A stretch of 64,000 nucleotides of DNA from contig NZ_RQHW01000042.1 in assembly GCF_004770995.1 (NCBI RefSeq), positions 124,001 through 188,000 on the forward strand. The letters run 5' to 3'. The notes beneath the pieces are model-generated. The model ran no database searches, was not told the DNA's origin, and worked only from the letters and a program-made list of their open reading frames with translations. How positions within the stretch are numbered: position 1 is the stretch's first letter; each line of letters opens with the position of its first letter. The translations under genes were made by a program, and so were the position numbers. The DNA comes from Leptospira idonii (lineage in GTDB: Bacteria > Spirochaetota > Leptospiria > Leptospirales > Leptospiraceae). Positions 9,433 to 19,162 of the stretch are shown here, in pieces.

Positions 9433-10386
9433 ATGAAAATTTTTCTCTCCTTCTGCCTTTCCCTTTTTTTCGTTTCTTCGGTTCCCGCCGATTCCAATAA
9501 ATTCCAAAAAGCCTATGAGATGGAGAAGGTGAGTACTTTATTCGCTATTCCTATTTATGAATCATCCCTGTCTTCAGCTAACTCTTCTAAGATGCAGAAG
9601 GCTTCCGTAAGCAGATTGTTTTATCTCTATAAAAAACACAATAAGATCATAGAAGCTCTTCTTTTAGGTTCGAAGTATTCTTCTATCATTCCCTCTAAGG
9701 AAAAGGCGTGGATTTGGAAAAGCCTAACCGAGATCTACAAACCTCTTTCTTATTCCGATCTGACGAACGTTTATGTTTTGGCGATCAAAGCAAAACCCGA
9801 TTCGTTTCAAGACCTTTTGGATCATTTGCATTCCGCAGGTCAGACTAAACTTTTCGAATTCACCTACATCATTCTTTATAAAAGAAAACAATACGAAACT
9901 CTTGCCAAAATGTTCGAACAAGATCCTTCTCTTTCTTCCTCTCCATTGTACGAAGGAGTGGTGAACATCAAATTGAATCCGGAAAAGGGGAAAGAGTATC
10001 TGAACTCCGTGGGAATGGAAGCGGACAAAGATAATCCTACTAAGTCCGATTTATTGTATTTGCTGGGCCTTTATTTTCGCGCTTTGGGAGATTACGATGC
10101 TTCCGCAAGATACTTTAGGATGAGCGCTTCCTTTCATTGGGGAGAAAGAAGCAAGATGGAGACTGCCAAGTCACTTGCATTAGGTGGAAACTTCAGTGAA
10201 GTATGTCAAAATTATAATTTCCCTCCTTCTCCCAATGAAGAAGTAGGCCAAATCTTTTACTTGATCTGCACAAAAAAGGACAAAGAGTTTTTGAAAGAGA
10301 TCCAACCTAGTCTTTCTTCTTTAGGAGCGAGAGAGGGCGGAGAATTCTTTCAGAAGGTAAATTCCAGTTTGGAAAAATGGCAATGA
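9433..10386 (+). CDS. Exported helical-repeat (TPR-like) hypothetical protein
   Basis: 317 residues with a clean signal peptide (cleavage after about V-P-A, residue 19) and an all-helical body. Paired helices such as L-L-Y-L-L-G-L-Y-F-R-A-L-G-D-Y-D-A-S-A-R resemble a TPR unit near residues 205-225. I recognise no catalytic motif. It probably scaffolds envelope proteins in the periplasm, possibly the upstream PBP, since it begins 41 nt after that gene on the same strand; this is inference from position only. The next gene starts inside its last codons (10-nt overlap, or 4 nt if the second ATG is used), so the two are likely translated together. Confidence 0.75.
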   Translation: MKIFLSFCLSLFFVSSVPADSNKFQKAYEMEKVSTLFAIPIYESSLSSANSSKMQKASVSRLFYLYKKHNKIIEALLLGSKYSSIIPSKEKAWIWKSLTEIYKPLSYSDLTNVYVLAIKAKPDSFQDLLDHLHSAGQTKLFEFTYIILYKRKQYETLAKMFEQDPSLSSSPLYEGVVNIKLNPEKGKEYLNSVGMEADKDNPTKSDLLYLLGLYFRALGDYDASARYFRMSASFHWGERSKMETAKSLALGGNFSEVCQNYNFPPSPNEEVGQIFYLICTKKDKEFLKEIQPSLSSLGAREGGEFFQKVNSSLEKWQ

Positions 10387-10865
10387 ATCTGAAAAGAAGA
10401 TATTTTATATTAGGAACTGTATCCCTATTTGCGGCGGGAATTTTATTTTTTCCTCATTCTTTATCTCCTCAGAACAAACTTCTTTCTCTTTCGGATGAGA
10501 GTAAGGTATTACTTCTCCCTGAAATGAAGACGGACGAAATTTTTCTCTGCCAATCGGAAAAGGGAAAGGTATTCGGAAAAAACAAACCGAACATGAAGGA
10601 ATGTTATTCTTTGCAGACCTATGTTTTGGCGGATTCCATCGGTCTATTTTTGCAGTCTGAAAAAAATGAAGAAGTGCAGTTCGCTTTTTACGGCTCTTCC
10701 GGAAAGCAGGTTTTTCCGGAATGGGAAGAACCTGGTTATGGAAAACTGACTCTTCTTTCTTTTGTTGCCACAATGAAACAACAGTTACTTGTGCAGGCGA
10801 TTCGAAAGGATAAAGCTTATTTTTATTTGAGAACGAAGCCCGGAAGCTGGGCTTTGGAAGAATAA
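10377..10865 (+). CDS. Membrane-anchored or exported hypothetical protein
   Basis: A 162-residue protein starting with a short cationic segment (N-L-K-R-R) and one hydrophobic helix (about residues 10-27), which could be a signal anchor or an uncleaved signal. The rest is a small mixed alpha/beta domain with two Cys (in F-L-C-Q-S and K-E-C-Y-S) that could form a disulfide if periplasmic. No family is recognised. A second in-frame ATG at 10383 would give a 4-nt ATGA overlap with the upstream gene and has a GGAA box about 10 nt before it, so it may be the real start. Its TAA is directly followed by the 3' end of the convergent tRNA-Tyr gene. Confidence 0.65.
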   Translation: MAMNLKRRYFILGTVSLFAAGILFFPHSLSPQNKLLSLSDESKVLLLPEMKTDEIFLCQSEKGKVFGKNKPNMKECYSLQTYVLADSIGLFLQSEKNEEVQFAFYGSSGKQVFPEWEEPGYGKLTLLSFVATMKQQLLVQAIRKDKAYFYLRTKPGSWALEE

Positions 10866-10954
<89 letters not shown>

Positions 10955-10956
10955 TA

Positions 10957-11031
10957 TGGAGCCGCCTGAGGGATTTGAACCTCCGACCGGCTGTTTACAA
11001 AACAGCTGCTCTACCACTGAGCTAAGGCGGC
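10957..11031 (-). tRNA. tRNA-Thr (anticodon TGT)
   Basis: The minus strand shows acceptor stem GCCGCCT/AGGCGGC, D arm TTAGCTCAGTGGTAGAG, anticodon loop TTTGTAA (TGT, threonine), T arm GGAGGTTCAAATCCCTC, discriminator T and an encoded CCA. It lies 9 nt upstream of tRNA-Tyr and both are probably cut from one transcript. Confidence 0.95.
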
Positions 11032-11119
11032 GTATGCTTTTCCAATTTTTGGGAAAACGGTCTAAGGTCAAATAAAAATTCACTTTGTGTCTTAAAGAAG
11101 TGAGTGATCATGGTCGTAC

Positions 11120-11512
11120 GTGGCATTATTTTTGATCGATAGCCTGATGAGCGCTTCGATTCTCTGCTTTTACTCGGGGTATTTTCTCAGGAAAAAAAGC
11201 CTAAAGTGGCATAGAATTTCGAATTTGAGCGGTGTTTTTTTTAATCTGACCGCCGCAGTTTATCTGCTTTCCATGAAATATTTGTTTGGTGGTCTGGAAG
11301 AACATTCCGTTTTTTCCGCGGCTCCTCAATACATCATCCACATCCATAGGTTTTGGGCCGCTGTGGCTTTGGTGATGATGCTCGTAATGGCATATTCCGG
11401 GATCAAAAGAAAAAGAAAATTGCATGTAAAGCTGCATTTTGTCTTTTTGCCTTTATATACCTTGGTGTATGCATCCGGTTTATTTTTATTTCAATCTTAT
11501 CCTGTAAGGTAA
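11120..11512 (+). CDS. Four-helix membrane protein (DUF420-like), hypothetical
   Basis: A 130-residue integral membrane protein with about four transmembrane helices (roughly residues 5-23, 33-53, 72-93 and 103-123). Conserved-looking His residues sit in the membrane or at its edge (I-I-H-I-H-R-F-W, residues about 72-79; K-L-H-V-K-L-H near 99-105). This pattern recalls DUF420/YozB-like proteins with haem- or metal-binding histidines, but the match is only by eye. The start is a GTG without a strong Shine-Dalgarno site; an in-frame ATG lies nine codons downstream. It ends 4 nt before the transketolase gene, suggesting coupling, but I see no functional reason for that pairing. Confidence 0.65.
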   Translation: MALFLIDSLMSASILCFYSGYFLRKKSLKWHRISNLSGVFFNLTAAVYLLSMKYLFGGLEEHSVFSAAPQYIIHIHRFWAAVALVMMLVMAYSGIKRKRKLHVKLHFVFLPLYTLVYASGLFLFQSYPVR

Positions 11513-11516
11513 TTTT

Positions 11517-12329
11517 ATGAGCGCAATTGATTCCGCAAAAAAGTTTGCAAAAGACATCAGAATTCAAGTGATCAAAATGGTCACTGCCGCTAACTCCGGG
11601 CATCCGGGTGGTCCATTGGGTCTTGCGGATATTTACGCTGCACTATATACTAAAGTACTAAATCATGATCCTAAAAACCCTGAATGGGCGGAAAGAGACC
11701 GATTGATTTTATCCAATGGTCACGTTTGTGCCGTTCGTTATGCAGCTATGGCGCTTTCCGGTTATTTCCCTGTGGAAGACCTTCTTACTTTCAGAGGAAT
11801 CAATTCTTATCTACAAGGACATCCTTCTACAAGATACATGAAGGGAATTGAATCCAGTTCCGGTTCTTTGGGACAAGGATTATCTGTCGCTACCGGACTT
11901 GCACTCGGTGCAAAACTCAAAAAAGAAAATCATAAAATCTATGCTTGTATCTCTGACGGTGAATGCGGAGAGGGGATGACTTGGGAAGCGGCTCAGTCAG
12001 CGGTTCACTATAAAGTAGACAATTTGATCGCTTTTATGGACAGAAACTTCATTCAAATCGACGGTAACACGGAAGAAGTAATGAGGTTGGAACCTCTGAA
12101 TGAAAAGTTTAGAATGTTCGGCTGGAATGTCATTGATGCAGACGGACATAATATGGAAGAAATTTTTGCAGCGTTCGAAAAAGCGAAAGAGCATACAGGT
12201 TCTCCTACCTTAATCGTATTCAGAACTGTGATCGGTAAGGGAGTTTCCTATATGGAAAATCAAGCGAAATGGCATGGAACGCCGCCAAACAAGGAACAAG
12301 AAGCACAAGCTCTTGCGGAGCTTGCTTAA
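11517..12329 (+). CDS. Transketolase, N-terminal (thiamine diphosphate-binding) subunit
   Basis: 270 residues covering only the first half of a classical transketolase. It shows [10 protein letters not shown] near residue 25, [10 protein letters not shown] near 117, and the thiamine diphosphate motif S-D-G-E-C-G-E-G running to F-M-D-R-N. Split transketolases work as heteromers with a separate C-terminal subunit. That partner is not next to this gene and is not in the window. The enzyme moves two-carbon ketol units in the non-oxidative pentose phosphate pathway. The protein ends cleanly and the next gene is unrelated, so this is a natural split, not a truncation. Confidence 0.92.
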   Translation: MSAIDSAKKFAKDIRIQVIKMVTAANSGHPGGPLGLADIYAALYTKVLNHDPKNPEWAERDRLILSNGHVCAVRYAAMALSGYFPVEDLLTFRGINSYLQGHPSTRYMKGIESSSGSLGQGLSVATGLALGAKLKKENHKIYACISDGECGEGMTWEAAQSAVHYKVDNLIAFMDRNFIQIDGNTEEVMRLEPLNEKFRMFGWNVIDADGHNMEEIFAAFEKAKEHTGSPTLIVFRTVIGKGVSYMENQAKWHGTPPNKEQEAQALAELA

Positions 12330-12387
12330 TTCCTGATTCTTTAATTTCTTCGATTGACATAGGAAATGTAAGTTTAAATATTCTTGC

Positions 12388-13281
12388 ATGGCACAGGGAC
12401 ATCATCCTAATTTTTCAGCCGACGACATAACTCGTCTTCTTTACGATTGGGAAATTGCTCCTTCGGAAAAGAAAAGATTCTTACTCAAGATGATCGCTTC
12501 TCGCATTCCTTGGCAGATGTCTGTTGAGGATGCGGCAGAAGAAGTGAAAGATCCTTTCCTTAGAGTGCAAGCTCGCAATATCGGCCCCGAACTTTTTCGT
12601 CATCGCATTCGTCATAGTTTTTATAAACTCACTTTAAGAGGAAACACCGGTCACTACAAGGATTTGGAAGAGTCGGTAGTTCAACTTTCCAGTCTTGGTT
12701 TCCCTAATCAAAGTTATATGGAAATGAAAAAAGAGCTGGATCGAATCGCTCTTAGGATTTCCGAACTTTTTGACGAACACTCTTCTCATCTTACGGAAGA
12801 AATGAAGGTGCAGATCCTCTGCCAAGTTCTTTATCAGGAAGAAGGTTTTGTAGGGAACATTCAAAACTACAACGATCCTTCCAATTCCTATCTTCAACAT
12901 GTGTTGAAAAGCAGATTGGGAATTCCCATTTCTCTTTCCGTTGTCTATTTGTTAGTTGCTCAAAGGTTGGGGCTTCCTCTTTACGGAACCAATCTCCCTC
13001 TTCATTTTCTGCTGCAATACGAATCCGGCTCTTATTTTACTTATATTGATCCTTTTCACGGAGGAGTACTCCTGGATCGTTTTACTTGTGAAAAGTTTTT
13101 GGAAGCGAACGGTTATCCTCTCTCTCCTAAATACTTCACCAAAGCCAGCACTCTTTCCATGATCAAAAGAATGTGCCGCAATTTGATTCATATCTACAGA
13201 GAAAAGCAGTCGAAAGAAATGGAAACTCTGATCAAAGACCAACTTTCCATTTTGGAAAGCCGTTCCACTCCGGCAGAGTAA
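12388..13281 (+). CDS. SirB1 / transglutaminase-like superfamily protein
   Basis: This 297-residue protein shows the SirB1 N-terminal transglutaminase-like domain: N-Y-N-D-P-S-N-S-Y-L near 165, the strongly conserved G-I-P-I-S-L-S-V-V-Y-L block near 183, and L-P-L-H-F-L-L-Q with a central His near 208. Family members usually keep the fold but not a clear catalytic Cys, and I see no Cys in the expected place. The first 130 residues are an additional helical domain. Function is unknown. It sits between transketolase and polyprenyl synthetase genes, with a 12-nt gap to the latter. Confidence 0.82.
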   Translation: MAQGHHPNFSADDITRLLYDWEIAPSEKKRFLLKMIASRIPWQMSVEDAAEEVKDPFLRVQARNIGPELFRHRIRHSFYKLTLRGNTGHYKDLEESVVQLSSLGFPNQSYMEMKKELDRIALRISELFDEHSSHLTEEMKVQILCQVLYQEEGFVGNIQNYNDPSNSYLQHVLKSRLGIPISLSVVYLLVAQRLGLPLYGTNLPLHFLLQYESGSYFTYIDPFHGGVLLDRFTCEKFLEANGYPLSPKYFTKASTLSMIKRMCRNLIHIYREKQSKEMETLIKDQLSILESRSTPAE

Positions 13282-13293
13282 AATTTTTTATTT

Positions 13294-14235
13294 ATGTCCG
13301 TTGCAAAAGTAATCTCCCGATTCGATAAAAATTTATATTCTATCATCGGGGAAAACCTTCCTGTCCTAAAAAAAATAAAAGCCTATGTGATCGAGTCCGG
13401 TGGAAAGAGAATCCGTCCGGTCACTCATTATCTTTTTTGCCGATTTTTGAATTATGAAGGCAAGCAGTGGTTAGATGTTGGTTCCGTAGCGGAACTCATT
13501 CATGCTGCAAGTTTGCTTCATGATGATGTGGTAGATAATGCTGTGATTCGAAGAGGTAAACCCACGGTAGGCGCCAAATTCGGAAACAAAACTGCTATTT
13601 TAGCGGGAGATTTTCTTCTCGCTTGCGGAATTCAAAGATTAAACGATTTGGGAAATCCTAAGATCATGGGTTTGTTTTCCCAAGTCTTGAAAGATCTTTC
13701 TGTCAGTGAACTTTTGCAGATGGAATGGGAAAAAAATCCTAAGATCACTCCAAAAATCTACGATTCTGTTATTTATGGAAAAACGGCATCGTTATTCGGT
13801 GCTTGTACGGAAAGTGCGGGAAGACTCGCCGGTCTTTCCGAAAAAGAATGCTCCGCCTTGTCCGAGTTTGGTGTTAGGTTGGGGAAACTTTTTCAAAAGA
13901 AGGACGATTGTTTGGATTATTTCCACAGTTCCAAAGACAGCGGAAAAGAATTTTTGAAAGATTTCAAAAACGGACTCTTCACGTATCCGATTTTGGTTTT
14001 GAGAGAAAAATCGAATTCCAAAGAAGTGAAAGAAATCAATTCCCTGTTTTCCAAAGAAGAAAGATCCAAACAGGACGAATCTCTCGTTTTGTCTATGTTA
14101 AATGATAAAAAGATAGAATCGATTCTTGTGGATGAGTTCAAAAAAGAAAAACAATATTTCCAAAACTTTCTTTCCAAATACCCTGAATCTTCCGAGAAAA
14201 AACTCTTCCAAGAACAATTAGACAAGCTGACTTAG
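13294..14235 (+). CDS. Trans-type polyprenyl diphosphate synthase
   Basis: 313 residues with the two Asp-rich motifs that bind magnesium and diphosphate: D-D-V-V-D at 77-81 and D-D-C-L-D at 204-208. It also has G-G-K-R-I-R-P at 36-42, the isopentenyl diphosphate binding segment. It elongates allylic diphosphates with isopentenyl diphosphate, most likely making the side chain of menaquinone or ubiquinone. Product length cannot be read with certainty. The second motif reads K-K-D-D where most family members have a hydrophobic residue plus Asp-Asp. It is co-directional with the SirB1-like gene 12 nt upstream. Confidence 0.92.
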   Translation: MSVAKVISRFDKNLYSIIGENLPVLKKIKAYVIESGGKRIRPVTHYLFCRFLNYEGKQWLDVGSVAELIHAASLLHDDVVDNAVIRRGKPTVGAKFGNKTAILAGDFLLACGIQRLNDLGNPKIMGLFSQVLKDLSVSELLQMEWEKNPKITPKIYDSVIYGKTASLFGACTESAGRLAGLSEKECSALSEFGVRLGKLFQKKDDCLDYFHSSKDSGKEFLKDFKNGLFTYPILVLREKSNSKEVKEINSLFSKEERSKQDESLVLSMLNDKKIESILVDEFKKEKQYFQNFLSKYPESSEKKLFQEQLDKLT

Positions 14236-14252
14236 ATTCTACCTATTTTACT

Positions 14253-16463
14253 TTAAGTGTTCATCTCTATGAAGTCGATGGCGGGAAGAGTGATGATGAA
14301 TTCCGTTCTTCCTACTTCTGATTGAAAAAAAATGGTTCCCTCGTGTTTTTTTACGATGGATCTTGTTAAGTCGAGTCCCATTCCCGTTCCTTCACCTAAC
14401 TCTTTTGTTGTGAAAAAAGGTTCGAATACTTTTTTCTGAATTTCTGGAGGTATCCCCGGACCATTGTCTATGATTCTAGTTTCTATATGGTAATCTTTCT
14501 TTTGGGTGAGTATGATCAGATTGCCTTTGTATTCCATCGCTTGTAATGCATTGAGGATGATATTGGTCCAAACCTGAATGATCTCTTCGGGCCATCCTAA
14601 AATGGTGGCGTCCGATAAAAACGTCTTCTTTAAAGATACCTTGCCTTTCATTTTGTACTGATAGATGGTCAGTACCGTTTCTATGCTGTCTACCAGTGTG
14701 AAGATTCTTCTTTCTTCCGATTTGGAATTACGCGAAAAGTTTTTAAGAGCGGAAATGATTTTCGAGGCTCTGTCCACTGCAATTCTAACAATGGATAAAT
14801 GAAGGTTTTCGTTTTTTTTACTGAGTATATATTCGATCAGATTGTGTTTGTGATCCTGCAAGAGGCGCAGGTCCTTTTCCGTAGGAGAGTCAAGTCCCAC
14901 GTCGAGAAATCTTTCTATCGTGCTTTCATCTAAATCCAATTCATGTTCGCTGAGGCTTTTTTTCAGAGTTTTCTTTTTTTCTTTTCTCTCAGTATAACTT
15001 GCCACCAATCCGAAATCGTTGTTTTTTGAAATGAGTTCCTTGAGAGCGAGCATTTCCGATTCGGAAAGTTCAGAGAGTATTTTTCTGGAACGATCTAATT
15101 CATCCGTTCCACTCTGATTCGATTCGAGCAGGGTTTCCGTAGAGGCTTTGATGGCGCTGAGAGGATTGTTCAATTCGTGCGCCACACCTGCGATGAGTTT
15201 TCCCAACTCGGTCATTTTTTCGGAATAGATCAATTGGTTCTGAGTGGCACGAAGATGGTTGAGAGTCGTTTCCAAATGTGTTTTTTGATCTCTCAGTTCT
15301 CTAGTTCTTTGAAAGATGATGTTTTCCAGGTTTTGATTTTGCCTGCGGATGGTTTCTTCTTTTTTACGACGAACCCGAACGTTGATTTCTGAGATGGCGA
15401 CGATATAGATCACCATTTGTAAGGCGATTCCTATCTCGTTTGCCGACGAAGTGAACGGATTGTTCGGAATGATTCCTAAATGCATCACTACTACGATTGA
15501 GGAACCTATCTGCCTGAGGATGAATCCGCAGAAAAGTATAATCCCTTGTTTGTTTTTGATGAAGATGGAATAAATCCCGAAGCCGATCGCGAACAAACTC
15601 ATCATCAAATTGTTCGTGTACATCAGCTTCATATACATCTGAAGACCGAATAGGTTTACCAAGTAAGTGAGAGGCATCAGATAGATATAAACTTTTAGGA
15701 TCTTATCCACATAAGGGAAAAGAATCTTAGTCTGCATAAACTCTCTAAAGAATAGGATGAGCGCGATAGGACTCAGTGTTATGAACAGGGATGCTTGTCT
15801 GCTGAACTCCGGATTTTCCGGAAAAAAAGAAACGTATAAAAATCCGGATAGATAAGCGTTTGTGATGCTGATTGTGACTGCGGAGAATGCAAGATAAAGA
15901 TAAATTTTCTCTTTGATGAAACTCCATTGCGTGAATGCGATCAGAACCACGAGCAATGTGATTCCCAAATAAAAACCTTGTAAGTTTAATGTCTGTCTTG
16001 TGAACGTATGAAGTTCTTCCGCACTCATCACTTCGAAATGAAGTCTATGGATCGATTCGTTCCTGACTTTGAAGTAATACTCCCCTTTTTTACTTACATT
16101 ATATATGAATCCGGCAATGTAGATGTCCTCTTTATGATAAGGACGATACACTCCAGATATGGAACGGTTTACTATTTTGGAACCTTCTAGCTGGTAAAAA
16201 TCGATCTCTCCTGCCAAAGGATTTCCCAAACGTAAGTAACGAGGAGATTCTGAGGTTTCAGGAAAGCTTACTTTGTACCAAATGGGTTTGTCCGTGAAGC
16301 CGAAATAAAAATCAGGGTTGTTATGCGGCTCAAGAATTGCCCCGGATAGACTTTTGATTAGGGATACCTCTTCCCTGTCATTGACAGGGGAGGTGACCAA
16401 ACTGATGGTTTGTGCGGAAAGAAAAAAAGGAAAAAAGAAAAGTAAGGTTGTGAGGTACTTCAA
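14253..16463 (-). CDS. 7TMR-DISM hybrid sensor histidine kinase
   Basis: A 736-residue protein with a signal peptide, a 7TMR-DISM extracellular domain (about 30-165), seven membrane helices (about 175-375), and a coiled coil. The dimerisation segment carries phospho-acceptor His429 in A-H-E-L-N-N-P-L. The HATPase domain has N-A-L-Q-A-M, D-N-G-P-G-I-P and G-x-G-x-G-L signatures (about 620-735). Between His429 and the ATPase lies a long charged insert (about 445-560) that splits the usual HisKA two-helix hairpin. It phosphorylates a response regulator that is not encoded nearby. The ligand of the DISM domain is unknown. It is transcribed with the Thr-rich lipoprotein gene 12 nt upstream. Confidence 0.9.
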   Translation of the reverse strand: MKYLTTLLFFFPFFLSAQTISLVTSPVNDREEVSLIKSLSGAILEPHNNPDFYFGFTDKPIWYKVSFPETSESPRYLRLGNPLAGEIDFYQLEGSKIVNRSISGVYRPYHKEDIYIAGFIYNVSKKGEYYFKVRNESIHRLHFEVMSAEELHTFTRQTLNLQGFYLGITLLVVLIAFTQWSFIKEKIYLYLAFSAVTISITNAYLSGFLYVSFFPENPEFSRQASLFITLSPIALILFFREFMQTKILFPYVDKILKVYIYLMPLTYLVNLFGLQMYMKLMYTNNLMMSLFAIGFGIYSIFIKNKQGIILFCGFILRQIGSSIVVVMHLGIIPNNPFTSSANEIGIALQMVIYIVAISEINVRVRRKKEETIRRQNQNLENIIFQRTRELRDQKTHLETTLNHLRATQNQLIYSEKMTELGKLIAGVAHELNNPLSAIKASTETLLESNQSGTDELDRSRKILSELSESEMLALKELISKNNDFGLVASYTERKEKKKTLKKSLSEHELDLDESTIERFLDVGLDSPTEKDLRLLQDHKHNLIEYILSKKNENLHLSIVRIAVDRASKIISALKNFSRNSKSEERRIFTLVDSIETVLTIYQYKMKGKVSLKKTFLSDATILGWPEEIIQVWTNIILNALQAMEYKGNLIILTQKKDYHIETRIIDNGPGIPPEIQKKVFEPFFTTKELGEGTGMGLDLTRSIVKKHEGTIFFQSEVGRTEFIITLPAIDFIEMNT

Positions 16464-16475
16464 CTTACCTATAAG

Positions 16476-17192
16476 TTATTGTGCGATCACGTTTTTCGCA
16501 TAACACTTTACTTTGCCTTGGATTTGGATCGGAGTTCCGCTTCCGCTGGCAGCGACATAACAAGTTTGGTTATTGATCGTATAACAAGTGGTTGTCGTTG
16601 TGCTGGTTGCAGCGGTACAGTTGACATTGTCTAAAGTTGTACATGTGCTGGTCGTTGTGCTTGTGCTGGATTCAGTATAGTATCCGTTGAGGTTCAATTC
16701 TATATCGAAGCTGGGAATTTCCTGACCGGTTGTCAGGTTTACGTTGATATTGATTCCGTTGGTTGACCAACCTACGGAACCTAGAGTTCCCGTTGCCGTT
16801 TTTCCGAAAGCCCCTCCTGTTAGGATGAACCCTTGCTGTGTATTGAGAGGACCTTTTGTCTGCATGTAGTCATAGGTGTATCTCATGCTGAGGGTTTCTC
16901 TGGTCTTGAAAGTTAGGATCGATACGATAGAAAATTTGGTGCCTGGAGTCGTAGAAGAGGACGTAGAAGTTGTGGTACCTGTTGTGCCGGTGGTGCTTGT
17001 ACTTGTCGCAGGACTCGCTGTTCCACAACTCGTGGTTACGTCCGTATCGATTTCTCCCGTGAAAAATTGTGATCCATCCAGAAGCTGTGTGAGTAAGTTC
17101 AGCTCTGTTTTATTTTGATCTTTCGTGCTACAGCCTGTGAAAAAGAAAGTGAGAGTAAGGCAGGCTAAAAATAGCAATTTAGTAGAGGACAT
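16476..17192 (-). CDS. Thr/Ser-rich putative lipoprotein
   Basis: 238 residues with a lipoprotein signal ending F-F-T-G-C at about residue 21. The mature protein has two low-complexity Thr/Ser tracts, one at about 58-90 and one at about 178-205, separated by a beta-rich segment. The C-terminal third has several regularly spaced Cys. I recognise no family. It is probably outer-membrane or periplasmically anchored. It precedes the sensor kinase by 12 nt on the same strand and could be an accessory or a ligand-binding lipoprotein for it; that is inference from position. Confidence 0.75.
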   Translation of the reverse strand: MSSTKLLFLACLTLTFFFTGCSTKDQNKTELNLLTQLLDGSQFFTGEIDTDVTTSCGTASPATSTSTTGTTGTTTSTSSSTTPGTKFSIVSILTFKTRETLSMRYTYDYMQTKGPLNTQQGFILTGGAFGKTATGTLGSVGWSTNGININVNLTTGQEIPSFDIELNLNGYYTESSTSTTTSTCTTLDNVNCTAATSTTTTTCYTINNQTCYVAASGSGTPIQIQGKVKCYAKNVIAQ

Positions 17193-17248
17193 GGGGTAAG
17201 TATCAGCTTTTCCTGATCTTCGGTCAAGAGCATTCTAGGAATCGGTTT

Positions 17249-19105
17249 TTGTTTTTCTTTGGCAAAAAAAGAGGATTTTGGGAACCATGGCTATATATGG
17301 TTTTTGGAATCAACCTTCGTTCCCTGTTTTCCGTCCAGGGGCCAAGATCCATTTATGTCTACTCGCTTCTCATCGGACTGATTTCCGGTTTCGGTGCTTA
17401 TGGATTCAACTTCATCTTAGCATATACGGAAAGTTTTACTTTCGGGACTTTGATCGGGTTTGATCCTGGAGTTCCAGCAGGAGACCGTTTCTTCCATTTC
17501 GATTTTCCTGCTTCTTCCTTGAGCAATCTTTGGTTGTTCATTTTACCTGCATTAGGTGGGCTTCTTGCGGGACTCATCACTTATTTTTTCTGCCCGGAAG
17601 CGGCGGGAGGAGGAACAGATTCTCTCATTCATTCCTTTCACTATAATGAAGGAAAAATCAGAGGAAAGGTTCCCTTTTACAAGGCTTTGGTGACCATCAT
17701 TACTTTGGGTACCGGTGGATCCGGCGGAAAAGAAGGGCCTACCGCACAGATCGGTGCCGGTTTCGGATCCAGCTTGGGGTCTCTTTTGGGAGTGGGGGCC
17801 AGAGCCAGACGCACTTTGATGCTTGCCGGGACTGCAGGAGGATTGGGAGCTATCTTTCGTGCTCCGTTAGGTGGTGCGATCACTGCGGTAGAGATGGTTT
17901 ATAAGGAAGATATAGAAAGCGATTCTTTGGTTCCTTGTATTTTATCTTCCGTCACCGCTTATCTTACTTATACGAGTCTTGCAGGAAGAGGTTCCATCTT
18001 TGAAGTGCAAGAATATACATTGAACGACTACAGACATATTCCCATCTATTTGGCGATGGGAATTCTTTGTTTTGCCATAGGGTATGTTTTTGTTCGATTC
18101 TATCATTTTGTCCAAGATTTATTCGGAGGAATGAACATTCCCAATTATTATAAACCGGCAATCGGTGGCTTGGTGGTGGGAATGATCGCTCTTTTTTTTC
18201 CTGAGGTTTTGGGATCAGGCTTCGGTCTTTTGCAAAAAATGGTGGATGGGGAAGACATTCGTTCATTCCGTTTCGGAATTTCCGGTCCTATGTTTCTTCT
18301 TTCCATCGCACTTTTTAAAATCGTATCCACATCCTTCACCGTAGGTTCCGGAAGTTCCGGAGGGCTGCTAGGTCCTTCTTTCTTCATAGGAGGAATGTTA
18401 GGTGCTTTTACCGGTTCCATGTCTCAGATATTGTTTCCCGATTGGAATATATTAGTGTTTCCTTTTATGCTTGTGGGGATGGGATCTTTTTTTGCGGGAG
18501 TGGCTAGAGCTCCCATCGCAGGAATGGTGATGGTCTGCGATATGATCGGAAGTTATGAACTTCTTCCTCCTTTGATGATCGTTGCGGTGCTTGCCGCCAT
18601 TCTCTCCAATAAGATGTCTATCTATCGCAATCAGGTGAGGAACCGTTTCGAATCTCCTTCCCATCATTGGGATATGAACCAAGACATCATGGATCGAATC
18701 AAAATCTCCCAACATTTTTCCGAGTTCCGTAAATATGCGATGGTGTCGGAGGATCTTCCTTTGACAAAATTGCAGTCCCAGGCTCCCGGAATTCAAGCCA
18801 GCGATTTCATTCTTGTGGGAGAAGGGGAGACTTACAAAGGAATGGTCTCTTTACGAAAAAATCGGATCCTGCCGGAGTTCGAAGAACATCTTCAGAATTT
18901 GATCACCTGCCATGAAATTGTGCAAGATGTTCCTTTCGTTTCCCCTTCCGATAGTTTGGGGACGGGGCTTAGGATATTATTACAATACGATGTCGATAAA
19001 GTCGCCGTGGTAGATGAGTCTAAGAAATGTTTGGGTTATCTTCGTTATATCGATTTGTTCAACGCTTATCAGGAAGAGATTCGTCTCTATTCCAGAAAGA
19101 AGTAA
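17249..19105 (+). CDS. ClC-family chloride channel/antiporter with C-terminal CBS domains
   Basis: 618 residues. Family selectivity motifs are visible: G-S-G-G-K-E-G-P at 157-164 (gating Glu162) and G-S-G-S-S-G-G-L-L-G-P-S-F-F near 365-380. About ten to twelve membrane helices fill residues 35-445, and two degenerate CBS-like repeats occupy about 500-610. The conserved gating Glu is compatible with a chloride/proton exchanger. The start chosen is TTG at 17249 because an AGGA box lies 8 nt upstream; ATG 17297 is an alternative 16 codons in. It is transcribed divergently from the Thr-rich lipoprotein. Confidence 0.9.
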   Translation: MFFFGKKRGFWEPWLYMVFGINLRSLFSVQGPRSIYVYSLLIGLISGFGAYGFNFILAYTESFTFGTLIGFDPGVPAGDRFFHFDFPASSLSNLWLFILPALGGLLAGLITYFFCPEAAGGGTDSLIHSFHYNEGKIRGKVPFYKALVTIITLGTGGSGGKEGPTAQIGAGFGSSLGSLLGVGARARRTLMLAGTAGGLGAIFRAPLGGAITAVEMVYKEDIESDSLVPCILSSVTAYLTYTSLAGRGSIFEVQEYTLNDYRHIPIYLAMGILCFAIGYVFVRFYHFVQDLFGGMNIPNYYKPAIGGLVVGMIALFFPEVLGSGFGLLQKMVDGEDIRSFRFGISGPMFLLSIALFKIVSTSFTVGSGSSGGLLGPSFFIGGMLGAFTGSMSQILFPDWNILVFPFMLVGMGSFFAGVARAPIAGMVMVCDMIGSYELLPPLMIVAVLAAILSNKMSIYRNQVRNRFESPSHHWDMNQDIMDRIKISQHFSEFRKYAMVSEDLPLTKLQSQAPGIQASDFILVGEGETYKGMVSLRKNRILPEFEEHLQNLITCHEIVQDVPFVSPSDSLGTGLRILLQYDVDKVAVVDESKKCLGYLRYIDLFNAYQEEIRLYSRKK

Positions 19106-19162
19106 ATCAAAGAAAAAAGCGGTGGATTGAATCCAGTTCTTGAAAGAACTTGTAAGAAGGCG

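Noticed and set aside
17249..17463. Possible frameshift at the ClC start suggested by a second frame with ATG 17278/17286
   Set aside because: The TTG start with an AGGA box explains the N-terminus; the other frame carries no ClC residues.
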